Shown piece by piece: positions 45,955-58,318 of a stretch of 64,000 nt of DNA; the first letter of the stretch is position 1, and each line of letters begins with the position of its first letter. Source of the DNA: Bidens hawaiensis (taxonomy: Eukaryota; Streptophyta; Magnoliopsida; Asterales; Asteraceae); the NCBI GenBank assembly GCA_021521415.1, contig JAIQDT010007601.1, forward strand, positions 58,806-122,805, written 5' to 3'. The notes below the pieces were generated by a model, which ran no database searches, was not told where the DNA came from, and was given only the letters and a program-made list of their open reading frames with translations. The translations under genes were made by a program, and so were the position numbers.

Positions 45955-47363
45955 TCATGATCAAGTATTCTCTGAGGATCGAACATCCTTATAGGATCAA
46001 GGATCCTGAAATTGGTAATATCTATCTGATCACTTATTTAGTTAAGATTTTTTGTTTTAAGGATAACATATTCTTAACATTTATTTTTTCCAAGTATCAA
46101 ATAACTGTTCAGGATTCTAGTTAGAGAATTAATCTCTAAGAGGTTGGCCACCTCTCCTTTACATTTAAGGTACTTTACTATTTCCCTTGGCCTAGCCCAC
46201 GATTAAGGTATGACTCCTGATGGTCATATCTTCCAAGGTTTAAAGGTTTTCACCCTTCTTATAAATTAGAGTTTCTACACTCTCGCCTAGAGCGCACGTT
46301 ATCCAACGTATAGTCCGGGGCAGCGGGACCAGTACACGATTAGTGGCTGACAATTTCTTTGTCTTCGGCTATATGGAGGATCCTACGATTTATGGTAGAT
46401 GTACCATACCACCAGTTTATAACATTTTCATGTTATCTCAAGATAAAGGTTAGTAACATTTTCATGTTAGCTAAGGTTTTGGCGTTTTCACGTCACTCAC
46501 GTTTAGGCTAAATCCCGATTTGGGCGAGTTCCCAGTTAACATCCGTATTTTTGGGCCAGTCCCAAGTTTGGGCTTGTCCCCAGTTTTTGGGCTTGTCCCT
46601 AATTCACGGGCTTCTCCCCAGTTGCACGGGCTTGTCCCCAGTTTATTGGGTTTAATCCCGTTTAATTTCACAAGTTATTTGCATCAGGTATCCTAAGTTC
46701 AACTATAAGGATCACAAATGGATTAACATTTATGGATCCATGATCCTTAATTTATTTTTTATGAGGATCGTGGAAGGATCAACACTTATAGTAACTTAGA
46801 TCTAATTAGATCTTATGGTATGACTTCTACTTATTGATTTATATTTACTCTGTTTAAATCTTCATAAGTTCTTTTATGAAAGGATCCTATATCCTTATTC
46901 TGTTTATACAAGGACATTTTGTCTTTAAAACTTTTTATTAAAAGATATTTCTTAAAACATTCAACAAGATTAAAGCTATATCAAACAAACTTGTAAAATA
47001 ATAAGTAACAAGTGAATAGTCAAAAGTTTTCAATTATTATTAATCATAAGCAACTTGGATTTAATCAAAATCCTTAACCCGAATTTCACCATACAAAAGA
47101 TGGACCATCCACCCGGGTTAAGCAAGTGTTACTAACCGTTCATAAAGTGTAGGAAAATTAAAATTAGGGGCATCAAAGGCTTCATCCGCACAAACAGAGG
47201 ATCCCTCCACCTTTGCTACCCCCGGAAATTGTCTTATGGATCATGGATCCTTTACCCTAATTACTCTTGTCTGTTACAAACATAATCAATTATCCATAAA
47301 AACATCATCAAAATAAAAAGAAAATGGGCTCGAGCCTTGTCTTCAATATCCTTCATCGCCCGT

Positions 47364-48517
47364 TCAAGCAGCTTCTTCACCCTCCGCTGCTGCTCTTTTT
47401 CCTTCTTCAGCCTCATCTGCCTCCTTCGCTCCACTTGCACCTGCTCCACTCGCATCAGCCATCTCACTTTCCTCTTCGACTTCACCACCACCCAAATCCG
47501 CCAAGGATTGATTCCATTGCGCTATGTCCCATTAAGATTTTTCAAAAGCTGGATCATTAGCTTCAGTTACCAGCTTGATTTTGGCCTGCAGAACTGATTT
47601 GACTGCCCAAATCTTCGCCTCATTGGTAGCTCGGTTGATCTCGTCCTGCATTTGAACTGCGAGTGTGGATGCGTGATCCTCGGCTTGTTTCTTCTCCTTG
47701 GTCATTTTGGAAAGCGCTTTATCCTTTGCAGCAGTCATGGACCTCATCCCAGCAAGAGTCTCCTCATATTCTCCAACAATCTTCTCATGATGGCTTCAAG
47801 CAGAGTTGACAGACTATATTAGAAAACAAGACAAGATTAGGAGAATACTTGATTTATCAGTAAAAGGCTAACATGATAAAGGATCCTTACGGAAGTAAGC
47901 ATCTCGAGGAACTGTTTCTCGGTGTCAAAGGGGTTCTCAGGTTCGGATATTTTCTTCCTTTTTGCTCCTGACTTGGCTCGGGTCGTGACTAGACGAGGTT
48001 CGGACATTAGAGTGGACTTAGGAGTCTATTTCTTCACGAACATGCAGTCAATATTTTCAAGAGAGTACTTGGATGGGGATTTTTCTGACTTCTGAGCACT
48101 TGTAAACAAGGATTCACATATAAGTTTACAATTATTTCTTAATCAATATTAAACTTAATTATAAGGATACTTACTTGACATGTTTGACCCTGAGTTTGAT
48201 TCCTGAAAAGCTTCGACAAACTTAGCTTGAAAGGTTCTGATTGTAGGATCCAGTGCCAAGAATTTCTTGACTCTCTCTTCAACTCCAGGAAGCTCAGACA
48301 GCAACGCAAAGTTTTCAACTATACAATGAAAGAAAAGTGTTTGTGAAAGAATCAAGTATCCTACCATTGCGACCTAATGATCCTAGATCCTACCCTTATG
48401 GATCCACCTTTTGGGAAGATCGGGTCCACCGAGAATGGAATCCCTTTTTACGAAGAAAAATTGATTCTTCCAGAGTGTATCGTTCTGAGTAACCTTGGAG
48501 ATAGGAATCACTTGACT
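47364..48517 (-). pseudogene. Antisense gene fragment, unit 3
   Basis: Same layout as unit 1. Carries unit-specific changes such as 'ggatgggga' near 48074 and 'cttatgga' near 48397, plus changes shared only with unit 4 (for example 'tatattagaaaac' near 47815-47827). Confidence 0.65.
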
Positions 48518-48587
48518 AGCTTGTGATAATGGATCCCAGTTTATTGGGAAAAGAACTAGTAACATTTGTGACAGTCGGGGAATCAAA

Positions 48588-49181
48588 ATGATTACCTCCA
48601 CACCGGTTCATCCTCAAGCTAATGACCAAGCAGAGTCTAGCAACAAGATCATCATCAACAACCTGAAAAAGAAGCTAGGATTCAAGAAAGGCAAGTGGGC
48701 CGAAGAGCTACCTTATGTCCTTTGGGCTGACAGGATTACACCCAAGAACGCAACAGGCCAAACACCATTCTCATTGGTGATTGGATCCGAAGTTGTAATC
48801 CCTACAGAGATGGTGGTTCCTACAGCCAGAACAAGCATCTGTGATCCTGAAGCCAATAGTGGAATCCTTCTTGAAGATTTAGACACTTTTGAAGAACTCA
48901 GAGATCTAGCAAAGATCAGGATGGCGGCATATCAACAAAGGGTAGCTGGGGCATATAACAAAAGTATAAGGATCAGAAGATTTCAAGAAGGAGATCTGGT
49001 CTTGAGGAAAGCCTTCCAAAACACAACCAATCCGACAGATGGGAAGCTAGTACCCAAGCGGGAAGGTCCTTATCTGATTGAATCGGAAGTAGGAAAGGGG
49101 GCATATCATTTGCTCACTATGGAATGCAACAGGTTACCGAGAGCATGGAACGCTATTCACCTCAAGAAGTATTTTTTCTAA
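48588..49181 (+). pseudogene. Integrase C-terminal fragment, unit 4
   Basis: 197 open codons as in units 2 and 3, with one Ala-to-Thr change (TNPTDGK, 49030). The frame is not interrupted in any of the four units, which fits recent copying better than selection. Confidence 0.8.
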
Positions 49182-50590
49182 TCATGATCAAGTATTCTCT
49201 GAGGATCGAACATCCTTATAGGATCAAGGATCCTGAAATTGGTAATATCTATCTGATCACTTATTTAGTTAAGATTTTTTGTTTTAAGGATAACATATTC
49301 TTAACATTTATTTTTTCCAAGTATCAAATAACTGTTCAGGATTCTAGTTAGAGAATTAATCTCTAAGAGGTTGGCCACCTCTCCTTTACATTTAAGGTAC
49401 TTTACTATTTCCCTTGGCCTAGCCCACGATTAAGGTATGACTCCTGATGGTCATATCTTCCAAGGTTTAAAGGTTTTCACCCTTCTTATAAATTAGAGTT
49501 TCTACACTCTCGCCTAGAGCGCACGTTATCCAACGTATAGTCCGGGGCAGCGGGACCAGTACACGATTAGTGGCTGACAATTTCTTTGTCTTCGGCTATA
49601 TGGAGGATCCTACGATTTATGGTAGATGTACCATACCACCAGTTTATAACATTTTCATGTTATCTCAAGACAAAGGTTACTAACATTTTCATGTTAGCTA
49701 AGGTTTTGGCGTTTTCACGTCACTCACGTTTAGGCTAAATCCCAATTTGGGCGAGTTCCCAGTTAACATCCGTATTTTTGGGCCAGTCCCAAGTTTGGGC
49801 TTGTCCCCAGTTTTTGGGCTTGTCCCTAGTTCACGGGCTTCTCCCCAGTTGCACGGGCTTGTCCCCAGTTTATTGGGTTTAATCCCGTTTAATTTCACAA
49901 GTTATTTGCATCAGGTATCCTAAGTTCAACTATAAGGATCACAAAAGGATTAACATTTATGGATCCATGATCCTTAATTTATTTTTTATGAGGATCGTGG
50001 AAGGATCAACACTTATAGTAACTTAGATCTAATTAGATCTTATGGTATGACTTCTACTTATTGATTTATATTTACTCTGTTTAAATCTTCATAAGTTCTT
50101 TTATGAAAGGATCCTATATCCTTATTCTGTTTATACAAGGACATTTTGTCTTTAAAACTTTTTATTAAAAGATATTTCTTAAAACATTCAACAAGATTAA
50201 AGCTATATCAAACAAACTTGTAAAATAATAAGTAACAAGTGAATAGTCAAAAGTTTTCAATTATTATTAATCATAAGCAACTTGGATTTAATCAAAATCC
50301 TTAACCCGAATTTCACCATACAAAAGATGGACCATCCACCCGGGTTAAGCAAGTGTTACTAACCGTTCATAAAGTGTAGGAAAATTAAAATTAGGGGCAT
50401 CAAAGGCTTCATCCGCACAAACAGAGGATCCCTCCACCTTTGCTACCCCCGGAAATTGTCTTATGGATCATGGATCCTTTACCCTAATTACTCTTGTCTG
50501 TTACAAACATAATCAATTATCCATAAAAACATCATCAAAATAAAAAGAAAATGGGCTCGAGCCTTGTCTTCAATATCCTTCATCGCCCGT

Positions 50591-51795
50591 TCAAGCAGCT
50601 TCTTCACCCTCCGCTGCTGCTCTTTTTCCTTCTTCAGCCTCATCTGCCTCCTTCGCTCCACTTGCACCTGCTCCACTCGCATCAGCCATCTCACTTTCCT
50701 CTTCGACTTCACCACCACCCAAATCCGCCAAGGATTGATTCCATTGCGCTATGTCCCATTAAGATTTTTCAAAAGCTGGATCATTAGCTTCAGTTACCAG
50801 CTTGATTTTGGCCTGCAGAACTGATTTGACTGCCCAAATCTTCGCCTCATTGGTAGCTCGGTTGATCTCGTCCTGCATTTGAACTGCGAGTGTGGATGCG
50901 TGATCCTCGGCTTGTTTCTTCTCCTTGGTCATTTTGGAAAGCGCTTTATCCTTTGCAGCAGTCATGGACCTCATCCCAGCAAGAGTCTCCTCATATTCTC
51001 CAACAATCTTCTCATGATGGCTTCAAGCAGAGTTGACAGACTATATTAGAAAACAAGACAAGATTAGGAGAATACTTGATTTATCAGTAAAAGGCTAACA
51101 TGATAAAGGATCCTTACGGAAGTAAGCATCTCGAGGAACTATTTCTCGGTGTCAAAGGGGTTCTCAGGTTCGGATATTTTCTTCCTTTTTGCTCCTGACT
51201 TGGCTCGGGTCGTGACTAGACGAGGTTCGGACATTAGAGTGGACTTAGGAGTCTATTTCTTCACGAACATGCAGTCAATATTTTCAAGAGAGTACTTGGA
51301 TGCGGATTTTTCTGACTTCTGAGCACTTGTAAACAAGGATTCGCAGATAAGTTTACAATTATTTCTTAATCAATATTAAACTTAATTATAAGGATACTTA
51401 CTTGACATGTTTGACCCTGAGTTTGATTCCTGAAAAGCTTCGACAAACTTAGCTTGAAAGGTTCTGATTGTAGGATCCAGTGCCAAGAATTTCTTGACTC
51501 TCTCTTCAACTCCAGGAAGCTCAGACAGCAACGCAAAGTTTTCAACTATACAATGAAAGAAAAGTGTTTGTGAAAGAATCAAGTATCCTACCATTGCGAC
51601 CTAATGATCCTAGATCCTACCCTTCTGGATCCACCTTTTGGGAAGATCGGGTCCACCGAGAATGGAATCCCTTTTTACGAAGAAAAATTGATTCTTCCAG
51701 AGTGTATCGTTCTGAGTAACCTTGGAGATAGGAATCACTTGACGAGGTTTAGATTTAAAAACAAAACGTTTGGAAACGTGAGTACCCAGACACAC
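50591..51795 (-). pseudogene. Antisense gene fragment, unit 4 and its original upstream flank
   Basis: Here the - strand frame continues past the array edge into the natural upstream sequence (exon 1: RFVFKSKPRQVIPISKVTQN, 51762-51703). Intron 1 is 51546-51620 and exon 2 is 51402-51545. Exon 4 starts at 51040 after ATATAG. The ATG half of exon 1 seen in A and D is missing, because the sequence runs from this point nearly straight to the polypurine tract. Confidence 0.65.
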
Positions 51796-51876
51796 GTCTA
51801 ATCATCTACATTTTGAGGGATTCAAATTTCAAAATGACAGATGGGTTACACAATCACCCGCCATTTTGGGGGCAAT
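51744..51876 (+). other. Array edge to polypurine tract of element B
   Basis: Contains the natural continuation of the last unit (GAGGTTTAGATTT from 51744), about 60 bp of spacer and the polypurine tract CGCCATTTTGGGGGCAAT (51859-51876) shared with A and D. Confidence 0.75.
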
Positions 51877-52418
51877 TGTTAGGGCATGAATTTTATGTTG
51901 AGGAGCCATTATTCTTGACTATCTTATGGATAGATTATTCTTGAGATATGTTCCAGATTATGAAGGATCAGGGATCCTTGGTAATATATGTTTACTAATA
52001 ATTGTGTTTGGATGGTGATGTGTTAGCTAGGTATAACGACTCTATGACTGAGTACACCTCATAGTTTGCTACTGGAAGCTCCCAGCACGTGGTCAAAGAA
52101 CGTTGAAGGAGTTGGTGGAAGAGTGGCAGATTTTTAGGGAATATTGTTAGTTGTTATTATTATTAAATATCGAGTTATAATCAAAGGGAAAGACACTTAC
52201 GTACACATTCATTCACTTAATGTTAACATTCACAAACACTCTCTCGAGAACACTCAAGGCAGATCACACACACTTAGATTATCTATAATCTTTGATCATT
52301 ACTCCACCCATTGTAACCCGATTTTGATATTAATAAAATGGTGATAGACAAGTTGTCATCACCCGGGGTTTTTTTCCTTTGATCTGATAATGATTAAAGG
52401 GTTTTTCCTCGCAACAAG
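51877..52418 (+). repeat. 3' LTR of element B, first part
   Basis: 542 bp starting TGTTAGGGCATG, cut by chromovirus F at 52419. It resumes at 57232. Confidence 0.92.
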
Positions 52419-52959
52419 TGTAACATCTGGCAAAATTTTCATTAATTTAATCATGATTATACATCCTAAAATCACTTTATTAATAATATCTCTCTTTATT
52501 AAGGCTTATTATCTTGCAAAGTCAACAGAAAGTCCAAATTTCACACGAAACGGGAAAAACGTGCAAAAACCTCGGGTATCGAGCCAGAAAATAAATAAAT
52601 CATTAGATAGATTAAATAATCTCAAAAATTCAAAATATATATGAAAACATGTGAGATAACATAAAAATATAATTTAGGAAGTCTCAAATCACAAAATTTG
52701 GAAAATAAGTAGACCCGAGCCAGTACAAGATCCAAAAAGGGCCCCACATAAATTATTTTCAAAAATATAATTTTTATAGTCCATACTATCAAGAATTTGA
52801 TTTCGTTCAATGTCTGACAAAAATGATTAAAAACGGAGTTCGTTTGAATATTTAAAACACGAAATACGTTAAACGGATAATCGGAAATCACCTAGTTATT
52901 AGTTAAAACCCCTCATATACCCACCCCACCCCCCTAGGCCGCCCCCACCCCACCTTGGA
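52419..52959 (+). repeat. Truncated 5' LTR of element F
   Basis: Matches 53479 to about 54005 (both start TGTAACATCTGGC). It stops after CACCTTGGA, where the intact LTR goes on with CACATCAACACC. Confidence 0.9.
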
Positions 52960-53444
52960 GCTATGCTGACAATCGTAGAAAACCGTTAGAATTCCAAGTG
53001 GGAGATCAAGTTCTGTTGAAAGTATCACCCTGGAGAGGAGTAATCAGATTCGGATAGAAAGGAAAGCTGAGTCCTAGATATGTGGGACCATTCAAGATCA
53101 TTGATCGAATCGGTCCAGTAGCTTATCGACTCGAATTACCTTCAGAATTGAACGGAATACACGACGTGTACCATGTATCAAACTTGAAGAAATGCTTATC
53201 CGACGAATCACTGATTGTTCCCGTTTAGGATATCCGAGTTGATGACAAGCTTCGATTTGTCGAGGAGCCTGTAGAAGTCATGGATTGGAAAATACAGAAG
53301 CTCAGACGGAATCGAATCAAGTTGGTCAAAGTTCGTTGGAACTCAATATTAGATCCCGAGTTCACCTAGGAACGACAAGACCAAATGAAACGAAAATATC
53401 CTCATCAATTTCCAGTAGAGTTAGAAGCCAGTGACACTTCCTAA
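52960..53444 (+). pseudogene. Pol C-terminus of chromovirus F
   Basis: Last 160 codons of a Tekay/Del-type polyprotein: end of integrase (EFQVGDQVLLKVSPWRGVIR, then [20 protein letters not shown] and [20 protein letters not shown]) and the chromodomain-like tail (FVEEPVEVMDWKIQKLRRNR, VKVRWNSILDPEFT). Chromodomains of this type are thought to steer insertion to heterochromatin. Three in-frame TAG codons break it, one at the Trp of the usual FTWE (TGG to TAG). Confidence 0.85.
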
Positions 53445-53462
53445 ATTTCGGGACGAAATTTC

Positions 53463-53478
53463 TTAAAGGAAGGGAGAA
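53463..53478 (+). other. Polypurine tract of element F
   Basis: TTAAAGGAAGGGAGAA directly before TGTAACATC. Confidence 0.8.
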
Positions 53479-56400
53479 TGTAACATCTGGCAAAATTTTC
53501 ATTAATGTAATCAATTATCCGTCCTAAAATCACTTTATTAATAATATCTCTCTTTATTAAGGCTTATTATCTTGCAAAGTCAACAGAAAGTCTAAATTTT
53601 GGCACGAAATGAGAAAAGCGTGCAAAAACCTCGGGTATCGATCCAGAAAATAAATAAATCAATAGATAGATTAAATAATCTCAAAAATTCAAAATATATA
53701 TGAAAACATGTGAGATAACATAAAAATATAATTTAGGAAGTCTCAAATCACAAAATTTGGAAAATAAGTAGACCCAAGCCAGTATAAGATCCAAAAAGGG
53801 CCTCACATAAATTATTTTCAAAAAAATAATTTTTATGGTCCATACTGTCAGGAATTTGATTTCGTTCAAAGTCTGACAAAAATTATTAAAAACGGAGTTC
53901 GTTTGAATATTTAAAACACGGAATACGTTAAACGGATAATCGGAAATCACCTAGTTATTAGTTAAACCCCCCCCCCACCCCCTAGGCCACCCCCACCCCA
54001 CCTTGGACACATCAACACCCAAGTGTTCCAATCACACATTCCCAAATACCCCCTAATCATTATTTTCTAGAAACTTGTGAGTTGTTAACCATCTAAGCAC
54101 TCCACCTATCCACCCTAACCCACCAAATCACCACTCTAACCTTCCAACTCATCACCCTACACCTCTCCCTCTTCCTTTCTTAAAACCCACGGCCCAATCC
54201 ACCTATAACCATCCAACTCAATTTCAAACTTAACAATCAACACACACATGCACATAATCAATAACATGTAGGTTTAAAGATTAGAAGAATCAAGTATACT
54301 AAGAAGGATAAAGGCTAGGAAGCACAATACACCCCTCACACCATTATCACCATTTTCATCTTTAACAATCTCAAGGAAAAAAGTAAGTAATGAATGATTG
54401 ATTATTTGATATGAATGTATGTTCTTGAGTTGATTGGAAGACTGTTAATATGTGTGGTATATGTGTATGTATGTGTGCCGTGAGTGTATGTATATATGTA
54501 TGAGAGGATCAAACTCAATAATACATACATGCATACACCCTAAAGACTCTATATGGATTGATAGATTTGATGAATGAGTGTTAATAATCTCTTGAGCTTT
54601 TGGTAAATTTAAATGAGTTTGATTAGAGGGTTTATATTATATTAAAGATTGGAATGGATTATTGATATTTAACTTGTTAGTATGGGTCTAGGTTGTTAAA
54701 GATTGTTGCTAGAAATGAGTAAAACATGAATATGGTCATAATTGTAAAATTTGCGGATTTTTGATATGGAATTAATTAGGAGATTTTGAATGGATTTTTG
54801 GATTAAAAGATGTTGTAGAACAACTTAAATATAAGTTTTGCATGTTATAAATAATAGATAGAACTTGAAATTTGTTGAAGTTACTAAATAAAGAAACTTT
54901 AATCTAAGAAAAGATAAAATTTGGATTTTGATATAAAAACTTATAATGAATGAAATCAATAGGTGATTAGCATATGATGTATAATTTGAAACTTGAATTA
55001 GTTAATTCATTGTTTAAATAAACAACACCTTTCTAAAGATAGAAACTTTGTTAAATGGTGAATTAAAAGAATAAAATGAAATAAATTATTTAGGATGAAT
55101 GAAACCCTAATAACTTAAATAAATGAATTAAACATAGAATTATATTTAACCAAAGTGGAAGAATTAGCTTAATTAGAATTACAAATATTAAAAGTTACTA
55201 AAATAAGTAACTTTGTTAAACCAACACTTAGATAAATTACGAAAATCTATGATCATTTGACTTGAATAATTGATTAAAGTTTGATAAAGATAGAAATGAT
55301 ATAAAAGTAACTAGTTACGAAGGTATAGAAACTTTTAAAAAGCTAAAACATAATGATATTAAAAAGAATAAAACTTGGATCATGAACACATGGATTCTTT
55401 TAAAAAGAAATTGAGAATCTTGTTTAAAAGTGAAATTTTGAATTATTAGAAACTTATAAAATAAATTAAAATCTGGTTTTTAGGGTATTTAAACATAAAT
55501 GTACATAAATAAATAACAAGTTAAACTAGTAACATTGTTAAGGTAAATTAAAAGACGAACTAGGAACCGAAAAACTCGATTGACGTGTCTTATGAACGTA
55601 CATGGTCAAAACTGATATTTATGGTGAATTATATGTTATTATATGTGTGTTTAGTTCATAGGATGATTAGTATAGATTTGTGTAATTTATTTGACTCGTC
55701 GGTAACTTAAACGGTCAAAAAATCGGCTTATTAAGTAAAACCGACACAACTATTAGGGAATGGTTTAGAACAGCCCCTAAAGTGTTAAAATACCCATGTA
55801 TAACATAAGTTAATACATGAGAAAAGGACAAGATGATAAAACTTAGTCCTAAACGGTTCGTGTCGTTAAAACCGACACGAAAACGTTAAAAAGTTGCTAT
55901 TTTAAGAAAATATTAACAAAAATGAAAATAATTCATTTTCACAAGTAAACTTGTAAAACTTGACTAATATCTATGTAACAAGTATTTTTCATAAATTATA
56001 AGTTACATTTTAAACGAAAAACCGAATTTACGCATTTTAAGCATAAAACCGACAAAACCGAAGAAACCGTCAAGTTTTGTGAAAAATAAAAGATTAATAT
56101 TTTCTTAAAAATTCCAGCAACTAAAACTCAAAAATATTTTATTATATTAATTAATTAATTAATTAATTTAATTAATTAAATAATAACTAACGGAAAACCA
56201 AACTATGTGTAATCGCTTATGTGCTATGTGCTTATGTGTACATTAGAATAGGATTAATAAATTTAAAAGGATTTTTGAATAAAAACTAAAATCAAGTTCT
56301 TATTAACAAAACGTGTTCTAATATAGGACACGGGAATTTTGGAAAAGCTACAAGACAGTGAGTTTCTCTATCGAACCCCCTTCGATTTTTAACTGGAAAT

Positions 56401-57226
56401 GTTTTTAAAATGATATTTAATTGTGTTTTGGGGGAAAAGCATATTCTTCATTTCATATTATTTTCATTGATGTTTTCTTTAAAAGACATTTTATTTTACA
56501 AATTGGTGTATAATGCGGGATGAGTCTAGTTGGCTAAATAACTGTTAACCGAATTAGTAAGGGAACAGAACTATGGGTAGATCTATCAGGGTGACGCCCC
56601 TCACTTCCATTCGCGTTGGGTTAAAAGTGGGTATATTTTGAGTATGGTATGTTTCGAGTTATCAACTGAGATGTCATACAAAATTTTGTATTCTTTGCTC
56701 GTCTACAACTGCTCAATTTGTTTAAGAAATGAAATTCCTATTGATTTGTGACGTAATGACGGTAGATCATTACACACGGTTGGGTGTTATAATGGTGGTA
56801 AGCCATTATACACGGATATTTTGGATATAATTCGGGGTGTAGTGACGATTACACACAAATTGATATCGGACTTGTTAATTTTTGGATTATGGTTTCGATT
56901 CGTATATATATGGACTATTTTTTATATAAAGGGAAACTCACCAACACATTGTGTTGATCGATATTTTAATATGCTTTTCAGGTAAGTGAAGATTTCGAGG
57001 TGGCATGGAAACGAGAGCGTGGGGTGTTTGAACAAAATTTTAAGTATTGTAAACCGTGCATTAGAAAGTGTAATAAACTCTGTTTTTGGAAAATATTTTC
57101 TTATAATAAAAGATGATGCTTTTATTATTAATTGTCTATTATTGTTGGCTATCGGCATCTGTCATAACCCGAACGGCTTAAGTTAAGACTTCCGCTGTGT
57201 TAAGTTAAGATTTTCGGGGTGTGACA
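53479..57226 (+). repeat. 3' LTR of element F (3.75 kb)
   Basis: Starts TGTAACATCTGG and ends GGGTGTGACA. AT-rich, without a gene. It holds a TTAA-repeat tract near 56145-56190, a C-rich run at 53966-53990, and short telomere-unlike TATG repeats near 54450-54520. Long LTRs are common in Tekay/Del chromoviruses. Confidence 0.88.
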
Positions 57227-57231
57227 ACAAA

Positions 57232-57341
57232 TCACTGTTTTCAGCTCTATTTTGTTCATATATTCATTATTGTCACCTTAGCACTAAACCTCACAAAACG
57301 AATTTGGTTACATTATCCTTGTTAGATTTTTGACCAAAACA
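57232..57341 (+). repeat. 3' LTR of element B, last part
   Basis: Resumes with TCACTG after the ACAAA duplication and ends GACCAAAACA, followed by CCTAG, the right target duplication of B. Confidence 0.9.
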
Positions 57342-57346
57342 CCTAG

Positions 57347-58232
57347 CACGCTAGATATCATATCCTTAAGCTTCTGAAGTTCCTAAGCCATAGCCTGGTT
57401 GATACCTATATCCTGCATGGAACCAAGTTTAGCATATAAGGATATAGGATTATATGTGTTACCTCTTTGTTGACTAAACGTCGTCATCCCAGAAGAGTAG
57501 CCAAGGTAAGAAGCGTTTGCCATGACAGTTGGTCCATTGGAGGCAATAGTCTGCATGGGGATAATGTATCCTTCATGGACCTCTGAGGATCTTTAATGCT
57601 GAAGTCCCGAGGATCCTTGATTCTGGAAGAAGGATCCTTGAGACTAGAAGTTAAGGATCCTCGATGGTAAAACCCAGAGGATCCTGACTGATGGGCTGAT
57701 GATCCTTGCTGGAGTAAAGAGGATCCTTGAGTTGGTTGACCGGTTTAAGGATTAATGATCCTTGCTGGAGGAATGAGGATCCTGGAGCTTGCTGACCCAT
57801 GGATCCCGGATGAAGGATAGATGATCCTTGCTGGAAATTTGAGGATCCCTGAGTTTGTTGACCCACCCCAGTTGAAGGATAGATGATCCTTGAGTAGGCT
57901 GAGCCAAGGATCCTGAAGTGGTAAAATCCAGCATCCTAGGCATAAGAGGAGTCTGATCCTCTACTGGCCTCTTAGTCCTCTTTAGATCTTCTATCTTACG
58001 GAGGATCCTCTGGCTAGGCTTGCTTTGCTGTTCCATATATACTTTAACCTGCGAAAACATAGCAGAAAATCATTGTTAGAGTCCTAGGTGCTTCTGCTAG
58101 TTGTGTTTTATTTCCAGTAACAGTAGTCCTAGGTGCTTCTGCTAGTGGAGGAGGCATCGACAATAAATCTCTTGATGAGAGAGAAACCGAGAATGGCATG
58201 GTGGTTGAAACAGAGGTTTGTTGAGAGGCCAT
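57347..58232 (-). pseudogene. gag: gag of element A, 5' half
   Basis: Starts MASQQTSVSTTMPFSVSLSS at 58232. After a local duplication of the 'cctaggtgcttctgctag' stretch and a shift near 58050, it continues with MFSQVKVYMEQQSKPSQRIL (58060) and the Gln/Gly/Ser repeat coded by AGGATCC-rich units to about 57600. It then reads to 57347, where element B entered. The Gln codon that is a stop in B (25499-25501) is intact here. Confidence 0.82.
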
Positions 58233-58298
58233 TGAAAGTGATATGTGTAAAAAAGATTGAAAATTGATAGGAAATAATCTGGATTATAGCACCAATTG

Positions 58299-58315
58299 TC
58301 TCACGGTGGGCGCCA
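58299..58315 (-). other. Primer-binding site of element A
   Basis: On the element strand TGGCGCCCACCGTGAGA, three bases inside the 5' LTR; the homologue of 25204-25221. Confidence 0.8.
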
Positions 58316-58318
58316 AAT

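Larger units (their letters stand above)
38840..51743 (+). repeat. Four-copy head-to-tail tandem array, 3227-bp unit, inside element B
   Basis: Units: 38840-42066, 42067-45293, 45294-48520 and 48521-51743. Each unit is 3223 bp of element sequence plus, at the three internal junctions, the same four extra bases TAGC (42063-42066 and equivalents). A unit runs from the integrase CDNG motif through the integrase C-terminus, stop, 3' region with minisatellite, and the antisense gene (exons 4 to part of exon 1, - strand). Spacing is exactly 3227 at every marker checked. Copies differ at only a few dozen sites in all by eye. Confidence 0.96.
52419..57226 (+). mobile_element. Element F: deleted Tekay/Del-like chromovirus inside the B 3' LTR
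   Basis: Flanked by ACAAG (52414-52418) and ACAAA (57227-57231), one base apart; the unfilled site in the B 5' LTR reads GCAACAAATCAC. It has a truncated 5' LTR (541 bp kept), the last part of pol, a polypurine tract and a full 3' LTR of 3748 bp. The breakpoint at 52959/52960 joins LTR sequence directly to pol, so primer site, gag, protease, RT and most of integrase were deleted after or during insertion. Confidence 0.9.
24545..57341 (+). mobile_element. Element B: Ty3-gypsy, Tat lineage, with internal tandem amplification
   Basis: A + strand element that splits the gag of A. Duplication is CCTGG (24540-24544) and CCTAG (57342-57346), one base apart. Order: 5' LTR, primer site, gag, protease, RT, [element C], RNase H, aRH, integrase, a 3.2-kb tandem array of integrase end + 3' region + antisense gene, polypurine tract, 3' LTR split by chromovirus F. 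The two LTRs differ by about 4 percent by eye, so B is younger than A. All ORFs are broken. Confidence 0.92.

Noticed and set aside
38840..51743. CRISPR-like regular repetition
   Set aside because: The 3.2-kb direct repeats have no short repeat-spacer pattern; this is tandem duplication of a retroelement part.
38840..51743. Array as a pure assembly artefact
   Set aside because: Copies carry different point changes, including unit-private ones, and the borders carry four bases absent from both edges. Long reads are still the decisive test.
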